Part shown: positions 55,641 to 64,000 of the stretch, one piece after another | Position numbering within the stretch: the stretch's first letter is position 1 | Layout of the letters: each line of letters opens with the position of its first letter | DNA from: Lycium barbarum | Taxonomy: Eukaryota > Streptophyta > Magnoliopsida > Solanales > Solanaceae | Assembly: GCF_019175385.1 (NCBI RefSeq) | Contig: NC_083344.1 | Location: forward strand, 27,220,231-27,284,230 | Reading direction: 5' to 3' | DNA: 64,000 nucleotides | Program-made: the position numbers and the translations under genes | Notes under the pieces: generated by a model | Database searches by the model: none | Seen by the model: the letters and a program-made list of their open reading frames with translations, nothing else | Told to the model about the DNA's origin: nothing

Positions 55641-58384
55641 GTGTTGGCAAGGGCAAAGGATTCAGAAAGGCTTGAACTAGATTTGGAATACCTGGGCACG
55701 GGGTTAACCTCGGAGGTCAGGAACAAGTTAATTAAATTTCTTCAAGCTAATGTCGATTGTTTTGCGTGGTCCCATATAGACATGACAGGTGTACCACCGG
55801 AAGTAACAACTCATAAGCTCAGCCTCGATAGGAAATTCACCCTGATGAAGCAGAAAAGGAGACCAATGGCCGAGTCAACATGCCTTCGTAAAGGATGAGG
55901 TAACAAAGCTTTTGAAAATAGGCTCTATCCGAGAGGTAAAATACCCAGACTGGCTAGCTAATGTAGTCGTGGTGCCGAAGAAAGGTAACAAATTTAGAAT
56001 GTGTGTTGATTATAAAGATCTAAACAAAGCATGCCCGAAGGATTCATTGCCCATGCCTCACATCGATCGAATGATCGATGCAATGGTCGGGCATGATATG
56101 TTGAGTTTTCTCGATGCCTATTCCGGGTACAACCAGATCCAGATGAACCCAAAGGACCGAGAGAAAACTTCTTTTATTACCCGGTATGGGACTTATTGTT
56201 ACAATGTCATGCCATTTGGGTTAAAAAATGCTGGAGCAACTTACCAACGCCTAGTTAACAGAATGTTCGAAGAACAGATAGGGAAAACAATGGAAGTTTA
56301 TATTGATGACATACTAGTCAAGTCCCTGGTAACAGAGGACCATTTAAAACATTTGCAAGATACCTTTGACAGACTTCCCAAATACAACATGAAGCTGAAC
56401 CCGGAGAAGTGTGCCTTTGGTGTCCGATCGGGCAAATTTTTGAGTTTCATGGTATCAAACCGAGGGATTGAAATTAACCCAGACAAGATCAAAGCCATTG
56501 AGGACATAAAAGTAGTAAACAATGTCAAGGCAGTACAAAGACTAACTGGGAGGATAGCAGCTTTGAGCCGGTTCATCTTGAGGTCATCAGATAAGAGCCA
56601 CCGTTGCTTCTCCTTACTAAGAAAGAAGAATGACTTCGTTTGGACGCTGGAATGCCAAAAGGCCTTGCAAGATTTGAAACGGTACCTGACCAGCCTGCCC
56701 TTGCTACACACGTTGAAGGCAGAAGAACAGCTATATCTATACTTAGCAGTATCCGAGGTGGCGGTAAGCGGCGTTCTGGTCCGAGAGGAAGCAGGTACGC
56801 AATTTCCAATTTATTATGTGAGTAGGACCTTAGGAGATGTGGAGACCCATTATCCGCACCTCGAAAAGTTAGCTATGGCATTGGTAAGTGCTTCGAGAAA
56901 GCTAAAACCTTACTTTTAATGCCATCCCATATGTATAGTAACTACTTACCCGTTAAAAAATGTCATGCATAAACTGGAGTTATCAGGTAGATTGACCAAA
57001 TGGGCCGTAGAGATTAGTGGATATGATATCGAGTATAAGCCTAGAACAACTATTAAATCTCAAATCTTAGCCGATTTTGTAGCAGACTTTACCCCCGCCA
57101 TGATTCCCGAGGAAGAAAAAGAGCTTTTGTTAACCTCAGGAAAGGCTTCGGGTATTTGGTCTCTACATACAGACGGGGCATCAAACCTGAAAGGTTCCGC
57201 GGGGCCGGGGGGGGGGGGGGCATTTTTCTTAAGGCCCCCGCCGGCAACGTCATTAGACAATCAATCAGAGCTATAAAATTGACTAACAATGAAGCCGAGT
57301 ATGAGGCTATGATTGCAGGTTTAGAATTGGCTCAGAGTTTGGGGGCCGCAATGATCGAGGCAAAATGTGATTCTCTCCTGGTTCGGAAGATCATCAGAGC
57401 TGGGTACTATTGGAATCGGATGGAGGAGGACGCGAAAATCTTTGTCCGTAAATGTGATGGGTGCCAAAAACATGCGCCAATGATACATCAGCCGGGGAGT
57501 TACTGCACCCAGTCTTGTCCCCTTGGCCATTTATGAAGTGGGGAATGGATATCGTCGGTCCTCTGCCATGGCCCCCCGGTAAAGCTCGCTTCATCTTATT
57601 TATAACTGATTACTTTTCAAAATGGGTTGAAGCGCAGACTTTTGAGAAAGTTAGAGAGAAGGAGGTTATTAACTTCATATGGGATCATATCATTTGTCGG
57701 TTCGGGGTCCCGGCCGAGATAACTTGTGATAACGGTCCTCAGTTCATTGGCAATAAAGTAAATAACTTCCTCGAAGGGTTGAAGATCAAAAAGATTATGT
57801 CAACTCCGTATCACCCGAGTGCAAATGAACAGGCGGAATCCACGAACAAAACCATAATTCAAAATTTAAGTAAACGGTTAGAGATGTCAAAGCACGAATA
57901 GAAGGAAGTGCTACCGGAGGTATTATGGGCCTACAGAACAACGTCAAAGTCAAGCACGGGAGAAACGCCATTTTCATTAGTCTACGGGGCCGAGGCTCTA
58001 ATCCCAGTAGAACTTGGCGAACCGAGTCTACGGTTCCGGTATGCCACCAACGGGTCAAATGAAGAGGCTATGGCCGTAAAACTTGACTTAACGGACGAAC
58101 TACGCGAAAATGCGATGGTCCATTTAGCAGCTCAAAAGCAGCGAATGGAGAGGTACTACAACCGAAGGACACACCTTCGATATTTCCAAGTTGGGAACTT
58201 AGTACTACAAAAAATTAACCTGCACACTAAGAACTCCGATGATGGAAAATTGGGCCCGAACTGGGAAGGGCCGTATAAGGTAACCGGAATAACAGGCAAG
58301 GGGTTGTATCAATTGGAAACCATAGACGGCCACCAGCTACACAACAACTGGAACATGGCTCATTTGAAGAAATATTATTGCTGA
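55641..58384 (+). pseudogene. Tat-lineage Ty3/gypsy pol remnant
   Basis: RT with FRMCVDYKDLNKACPKDS (about 56000), LSFLDAYSGYNQI and catalytic VYIDDILVKS (about 56300); RNase H to about 57050; a second, archaeal-type RNase H starting LHTDGASNLKGS (about 57165) and NEAEYEAMIAGLELA, the hallmark of Tat elements; integrase C-half of the zinc finger CDGCQKHAPMIHQPG, WGMDIVGPLP, ITCDNGPQF and a glutamate segment NEQAESTNKT. The end is WNMAHLKKYYC, stop 58382-58384. Breaks: frame change about 55880, stop 56917-56919, frame change at the G-run 57207-57220, loss of the end of the second RNase H and start of integrase near 57395, frame change near 57460, stop 57899-57901. No LTR or gag in the window. 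Confidence 0.85.
57207..57220 (+). repeat. G14 homopolymer inside the second RNase H
   Basis: Fourteen G in a row after GGGCC. The reading frame changes exactly here. It may be a true slippage expansion or a base-calling problem. Confidence 0.85.
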
Positions 58385-59080
58385 GAAGTCATGTCGAGAT
58401 AAATCCCGAAGGTATTAGAACTAAGAACTAGGTCTGAAAACACGTGTTGCACTCTTTTCCTTTGCCCGGTTTTATCCCGAAGTGGGTTTTCCATCAAGGG
58501 TTTTAATGAGGCAACAAGTACAGCGTGCTACCCGATGAAGATGAGGCTAACAACCCGAAAGTCCAAGACCAGATAAACACCGGGGACTGAATAGTGTTTC
58601 CCCGTTCATACTTCTCAAACAAACACTAGGGGACTACTATACCCCCACCAAGATCGAAGAAGAATTCACTGAAGTGAAGTCAAGACCCTAACAATTTTTA
58701 TTTTTTCTATATACCCGAGCCTTCCGTACTAGGTTTCAATGTAACGGCCAAACGATCAAACGAATCGTGACCAAATAGTATTTGCTACGGCAAGAACAAA
58801 AGGGATCGGATAAAATCTTTAAATCGTGTGCAAACACTTACGATATGAAATAGTATTGTTGAAAAGTATGTCTTGGATATGTTTTCTTATTTAATAACCC
58901 TATACCGGGACTATCGTCAAAAAATCGACAAGGCAACAATGTCACAGTAAATTGAACACAACTCTACTAACAGCCTCGAATGGGGACTGCCGTTACAATA
59001 CTGACAAAAGGGCAAATAAATAGTACAAAATGCCTCGGACCTAGTCCACTACAAACAAACAGTCGAAAGAAGGTCAAATA
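58385..59080. other. Non-coding 3' part of the Tat element
   Basis: Follows pol without a gene. Tat elements have a long region between pol and the 3' LTR, and this stretch fits that; it continues after the hAT MITE. No motif to report. Confidence 0.5.
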
Positions 59081-59088
59081 ATTAAGGA

Positions 59089-59645
59089 TAGGGGTGGGCG
59101 TTCGGTTGTTCGGTTCGGTTTTTTCAAAGTTTGGTTTGGTATTTCAGTTTCGATTTTTTTAAAGTGGAAACCGAACACCGCACCGAATTAGTTCGGTTCG
59201 GTACGGTGTTTTGAAGTTCGGTTCGGTTCGGTTTCGATTTTCTAATTCAGTTTTTTGGCATTAGTTAAGCAATAGTCACACGTTACTAAATGATTCATGA
59301 TCAACAGCAGCAGCCAGTAGCAGCACCAGCCAACCGCAACAGCAGCCACCAGCAGCAGCAGCCAGCACCAGGACCAGCCGCCAGCAGCAATGATATTGAT
59401 ATATATTATATATCTGTTGTGATTCATGGAAGTAATGATATTGATATATATTATATATTGGTATAAAAATGTATTATATTAAATTTTCGGTTAAACCGAA
59501 AATCCGAAACCGAATACCGAATTTGCTATTTAAAAAAATCGGAACCGAACCGAAACATCGAAACACCGAAACACCGAAAACCGAAAAACCGAATTCATTC
59601 GGTTGAGTTCGGTTTTTTGGTTTTAGGTATTTATGCCCACCCCTA
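59089..59645 (+). mobile_element. hAT-type MITE
   Basis: 557 bp with termini TAGGGGTGGGCGTTCGGTTG and, from the right, TAGGGGTGGGCATAAATACC. Perfect 8-bp duplications ATTAAGGA at 59081-59088 and 59646-59653, the hAT signature. Long imperfect inverted arms are rich in CGGTTCGGTTTT and its complement. The centre holds a CAG/CCAGCA-rich tract (59303-59392) and a repeated TGATATTGATATATATTATA. No transposase. Confidence 0.92.
59303..59392 (+). repeat. CAG/CCA-rich simple repeat in the hAT MITE
   Basis: Degenerate run of CAGCAG, CAGCCA and CACCAG triplets between the two arms of the MITE. Confidence 0.8.
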
Positions 59646-59738
59646 ATTAAGGACCTCGACTGAAAATGCCCGAGGTGATTTGGAGACGTCTGAATTCACA
59701 AAGCATAAATAAGCCCCGCGGGCGAATCATTAAATAAG

Positions 59739-59952
59739 TCTTCGATCAAAAAACAAACCGGGCAAAGTAAGGCTCGTAACTGATGAGTTAAGATAGGCTC
59801 AGTCCGGATAAAAAGCTTAAGGCCAAGCCCCGGCCACTCAATACGATAGGCTTCGAAAAACAAACTGAACAAAGTAAGGCTCGTAACCGATGAGTTAAGA
59901 TAGGCTCAGTTCGGGTAAAAAGCTTAGGGCCAAGCCCCGCAACTCATTACGA
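59739..59952 (-). repeat. Two 107-bp tandem units in the Tat 3' region
   Basis: CAAAGTAAGGCTCGTAAC at 59763 and 59870, each followed by GATGAGTTAAGATAGGCTC and AAGGCCAAGCCCCG-like sequence. Confidence 0.8.
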
Positions 59953-60117
59953 AGCAAATGATCAATGCAAGTATCATAAATTACATCCGATTCAAAGATC
60001 AAATAAAACGATGACAAAAGGGAAATATGCATTTCATACATGGCATAGCAAACCGAAGCTTTACACTTAGGATTTTTTACATGACAAAAAATAAAAAAAG
60101 CTCCTGCAGGCCCTATT

Positions 60118-60973
60118 CTACTTGGTATGAGATGAACCTGAGTTCTTGGATACGGTCTCCTCGGAATCGTCTTCGGAGCTAGCCTCAAGAGCTTTCTTAG
60201 CCTTATCCTCGATCATTCTCGCATCAAGTATGCGAGCCGGGATATTTTCCATACCCTGTTCAACGTGCTCGAGGGTCATCCTCCAGGATTTCCACCGTTC
60301 ATACTCATCCAAGAGCGTAGAACGAGCCTCGGCGGCCACTATATCATTAAGGGCTTCATTTAGACCGGTCTCAGTTTTCTTCAGCTTTTCCTCCAACTCG
60401 GATTTCATGTCAAGTAGAGTGATTTGAACTGCATTGACAGATGCAAGCTCGGTTTGGAGACGATCATTGGTCGTAATAGCTTCCTCGAGGTCGCTCTTAA
60501 GCTCATCACTGATCCGGGCACGAGTATCGGCCTTTTCTTCAAAAACCCTCAGCTTTTCCTTCTTGATGGCTCTCTCGACTTCAAGTTGCCTCGACTTTTC
60601 TACCTCTTTCTCGGCATCAGCCTTGACCTAGTTAAGATCACCTCGAAGTTGGGCGATAGTAGCATCGAACTCATCGATTTTGGTAGCAAAGTTAGCATTC
60701 TCTCGGCTAAGGTTTGTATATCCTGATTCAGGAGCCGGTTCTTTTCAACCGCATCATCGAGTTCGGCCTTTAGGCGGAGGTTATCAGCTTTAGCTGCCTC
60801 CAGCTAGGATTGAAGGTTCGGGGGAGCGATTAACCGGTTCAGCTGGTCCTCTTTTTCCTGCAAGAGAAGCTTAAACTTCTCGGTTTCCCGGCTCTGAGCA
60901 TCCAGCTGGCCCTTCAAGTCCTCTGCTTCGTGTTGGGCTCGGATGAAGCCCTCATTCACGAGCACAATGCTCT
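60118..60973 (-). pseudogene. Antisense coiled-coil reading frame, probably a terminal exon
   Basis: The minus strand encodes a long charged helix: SIVLVNEGFIRAQHEAEDLK at the right end, KEDQLNRLIAPP, NRLLNQDIQTLAE, then EKLKKTETGLNEALND and an acidic tail SSEDDSEETVSKNSGSSHTK, stop near 60118. Heptad-like spacing of L and charged residues indicates coiled coil. The right edge is TTTATATTTGCAG|AGC at about 60974, a good splice acceptor on the minus strand, so upstream exons would lie to the right, where LTR F now begins 15 bp away. Two in-frame stops (near 60630 and 60808) and a frame change near 60710 break it. It lies between Tat pol and where the 3' LTR should be; some Tat elements (for example Grande) are known to carry an antisense extra gene there. 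Confidence 0.65.
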
Positions 60974-60990
60974 GCAAATATAAAACAAAC

Positions 60991-62796
60991 TGTCACGACC
61001 CGGCTAGGGGCCATGACGGGTACTCGGGGCTAACCACCGAGCACCACTCATTCTATTACTCATCATGCTCATTATACACTTCTTTACTATTCACATGCTC
61101 ATAATCATAGGACAACCATTTTTCAATTGGAAACATAATTTCTTTTATATACATAAGCCCTTCGGCTAGCAAAATAGTAATACATATACAATAGTAACAT
61201 CGTGAGACCATACTACCCACACATGTGTATCTACGAGCCTCTACTAGAGTACTAGACATATGGACGGGACAAGAACCCGTCATGCCCAAATACATATATA
61301 CATATATATATATACACACACAAAAGAATCAACCAAATAGCACCTCCGGAATAATGGAGTGCTCCTGTAAATCTGCTAATAACTCCTATAGGTCTGCACC
61401 ATCTCCCTGTCTACCTGTGGGCATGAACACAGCGTCCAAAGAAAACGGACGTCCGTACGAACATTGTACTGAGTATGTAAGGCATGAATGAAATGAACAT
61501 GATAGGGAAATCATAAGTCATAAGGTGAAGATACAACCTGCGTAACTTTTAAGGGTGGGTACATTTCATACACATATCATATACATAATCATAGTGCATA
61601 TATCATTATAGTACATACATCATCGTATCATATAGATCATCATCTTTAACCCGCGTCCGGGTAATCATCATATGCCGCCCACTAGTGGTGATCATGCCCG
61701 GCCCTCTAGGCTCGGTGTAAACATAGCAGCCGACCTTAGCGGTGACATGCCCGGCCATTTAGGCACGGTGGAATCATATGCATCCCGCTTTCGCGGTGAC
61801 ATGCCCGGCCAACTAGGCACGGTGGAATCGTATCGCCATATAATCAATCATGAACTCATCATTATTACACATCTCATAGGCATATCATAATCTTATCATA
61901 GTCTAACATCATTATACATTTATCACCAAAACATACATTAGAACTTGAAGACAACTATGGCTATGTCGGGGTGACATAAGGTCGTGAACCCCCGACTACG
62001 TTATGGAGTGATCATAATCGTCATGTCTCACCTTGGAGGGACTAGTATTTTAAGGTGAGTGTACACAAGGAAAATCATCAATGGAACTATACTTAAATTC
62101 ATCATCATCGTTATCGTGCTCGTATCATATCTCTTTTCTTTATCTCATACATATATAGCTCATTACAGTCATGGACTCATAGTTCCTTTATTTAGGAAGA
62201 TTATGGAAAATTTAGAAGATTCATGTCATAGGAGTCATGCCTTAGAAAGAAGGGGCTAGCCTTACATACCTATGTCGTTTAACAGTTTTATCGCTTGATC
62301 GTTCTCCTTCAATGCTCGCGTTTCTACCTTCAAGAGGATTCACATCAACATTAGTTAATCGATTATATGAACGTGTTACTAATGCTAGAGAAAATTGGCC
62401 AGCATTTCCTTTGTTTATACAGCTTTCCTCACTTTACATATCAACTCCCAACATCCATCACAACATTCACAATATTATACACAAAAATCATCATTCATCC
62501 ACATTATCCACATTTCACAAATTCACTTCGATTCCTCCATAATCGTGGTCATAGTTCGCTATCATGTTTTCTCACATATAATACTTATCCCATGTTCTAA
62601 ATGTCACTTATAGCATACTTATAATCACAACATATCAATATTCATAATTCACTCCAAACTACTACTCAACAATGACACTATTCCCACATTCATGACCCAT
62701 TTTCTATATCCTTCTACAATCCAAGTGTTTTAACTTTTCAACACCTTAAACAACATGGAATGATCATAAAACTCACCTTATATAATGGAATAATAA
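60991..62796 (-). mobile_element. LTR F, cut by LTR G
   Basis: Starts TGTCACGACCCGGCTAGG and runs, on its minus strand, through hairpins GACGGG/CCCGTC (61263-61281), AGCACCTCC/GGAGTGCT (61339-61363), CGTCC/GGACG (61433-61451), GTCGGGG/CCCCGAC (61965-61996) and CTCACCTT/AAGGTGAG (62027-62059). Interrupted at 62797 by G; its U3 end would lie beyond the window. Confidence 0.8.
61672..61835 (-). repeat. CCACTAGTGG minisatellite in LTR F
   Basis: Three units of about 55-60 bp with GCGGTGACATGCCCGGCC and TAGGCACGGTGGAATC. Same place and type as 3768-3975. Confidence 0.8.
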
Positions 62797-64000
62797 TGTC
62801 ACGACCCAACTAGGGGCCGCGACGGGTACCCGGAGCTAGATACCGAGCACCGCTCACTCTACTACTCATTTTACTCATTTAATGGTCTTTTGCCAGTTTT
62901 ACGCATGAAAGTATAGGAAACATAATTTGTATCGAAACATAAGTACTTTATATACATATGTCTCTCGGCCATCAAAATAATATATACATAATAATAGCAT
63001 ATTTTGAGACCACCTGACCCATACTACGTATCTACGAGCCTCTACTGTCATAATGAATACATAGACGGAACAAGACCCCGTCGTGCCCAAAATATATATA
63101 TACATATATACCAAAGAGAAATCATAAGAACCTCCGAACAATGGAGTGCTCTCCACCGCTGACAGCTCTTATGTATCTGGATCAAGCTCGCCTCCCTGTC
63201 TACCTGTGGGCATGAACACAACGTCCAAAGAAGGGACGTCAGTACGAATATTGTACTGAGTATGAGAGGCATGAACAATGAAGAAAGGCATCAATAATAT
63301 AATGAGAGCATCAATATAAAGCATATGGATCTGACCGATAATCATAAATGGAATAATGCATGCCGTCTTACTCATATTTATCATCGTAACATGTATGCAT
63401 CATATGCAAGCTGCCCGCCCATGTTAGAACGGTGTGATAATCAATAATATAAGCCCGCGTCCAGGCCTCCCGCGTCCGGGGTACCATCTCATGCCGCCCA
63501 CTAGTGGTGTCTGCCCACGCCCGAGGGTTGTGGTGTATCCGTATCGCCGCCCGCCGAAGCGGTGTCTGCCCAGCCAACTAGGCCCGGTATACAATGCTCA
63601 TGCCATGCTTATCATAAAATAATCATAATAATGTACTCATTGTAAAATACCTATCTTATCATAGCACATGCGTAAGGTTTGAGAACAACTTTACTCTATC
63701 GGGGTGTCATAAGGTCGTGACCCCCCGATTACTTTATGGAGCAATTACAGACATTCTGCCTCACCTTGAAAGGACTAGTACATAAGGTGAGTGTAGGCAA
63801 GGACTAACATCATCATCATCCTAGCATCATCATATCGTATAACTTATCTCATATAGGCATTTAGCTTTTTGGAATGTAGGAGCTCATGGAAAGATGGTAA
63901 TTCGAACTATAAGATTCATGCCATTGGAAATAAAGGACTAGCCTCACATACCTTGCCGTTTAGCTAAGTTTTTGTCCACTTATTCTCCTTCGACACCACG
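62797..64000 (-). mobile_element. LTR G, nested in LTR F, runs off the window
   Basis: Starts TGTCACGACCCAACTAGGGG. It has the double hairpin in reverse (63200-63265), ATCGGGG/CCCCGAT at 63698-63729 and CTCACCTT/AAGGTGAG near 63770. Left flank is ATAATAA of LTR F; the right end is not seen, so solo or full element cannot be decided. Confidence 0.75.

Noticed and set aside
60146..60726. Plus-strand serine/leucine-rich frames
   Set aside because: Complement shadows of the minus-strand coiled-coil frame; composition fits antisense of a K/E/L-rich helix.

Overview
This is a nuclear plant window, most likely from a Solanaceae species. The evidence is Ty3/gypsy chromovirus elements with an initiator-Met tRNA primer site, RTE and L1 LINEs, Stowaway and hAT MITEs, tRNA-derived SINE-like pieces, and one spliced host gene of the PHIP1 family. 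I see no bacterial, organellar, CRISPR or rRNA content. The family-level guess rests on the style of the repeats, not on a search.

Layout. Positions 1-1654 hold two nested LTR ends. Positions 1655-2745 are old spacer with an L1 scrap and a piece of a GGGTCAAAAATACCCC-type repeat. Positions 2746-40078 are one stack of nested insertions. A minus-strand LTR fragment (E) is split into three pieces by two Tekay-like chromovirus elements: D (2796-17210, duplication CTACC) and A (17728-39416, duplication TCGCC/CCGCC). D carries two minus-strand solo LTRs (3198-5633, GTTCA; 8233-11017, GTGGG) and an RTE LINE tail (15212-16122). The 3' LTR of A is split by a third element, B (26629-38467). B has the broken tandem order integrase - LTR - gag/protease - solo LTR C - LTR. 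Positions 40079-46509 are a foldback (long inverted repeat) element, split near its centre by solo LTR H (AATAA), which contains solo LTR I (GCTAG).

The only host gene I trust is at 46606-54843: a four-exon PHIP1-like RNA-binding protein of about 408 residues with two RRMs and one CCHC knuckle. Its 6.1-kb second intron holds an antisense L1, an RTE endonuclease fragment, a SINE-like piece and a MITE. Downstream are a decayed Tat-lineage gypsy polyprotein (55641-58384), a hAT MITE (59089-59645), a broken antisense coiled-coil reading frame that looks spliced (60118-60973), and two more nested minus-strand LTRs running off the window.

The most interesting signal is structural. LTRs of different sequence carry the same ordered set of short hairpins, and the arms change together while pairing is kept: ATCGGGG/CCCCGAT, GTCGGGG/CCCCGAC and ATCGGAG/CTCCGAT; CTCACCTT/AAGGTGAG and CTCGCCTT/AAGGCGAG; CGTCC/GGACG, CATCC/GGATG and CCCCC/GGGGG around a similar loop. 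A second signal is a cluster of palindromes with core ACGGNCCGT upstream of TATA-like sequence, whose flanks also co-vary by family (TTAT..ATAA, GTTT..AAAC, TG..CA, TTCC..GGAA). Together they suggest a structured leader or 3'-end RNA domain and a dyad-symmetric U3 control site, neither of which I can match to a named element.
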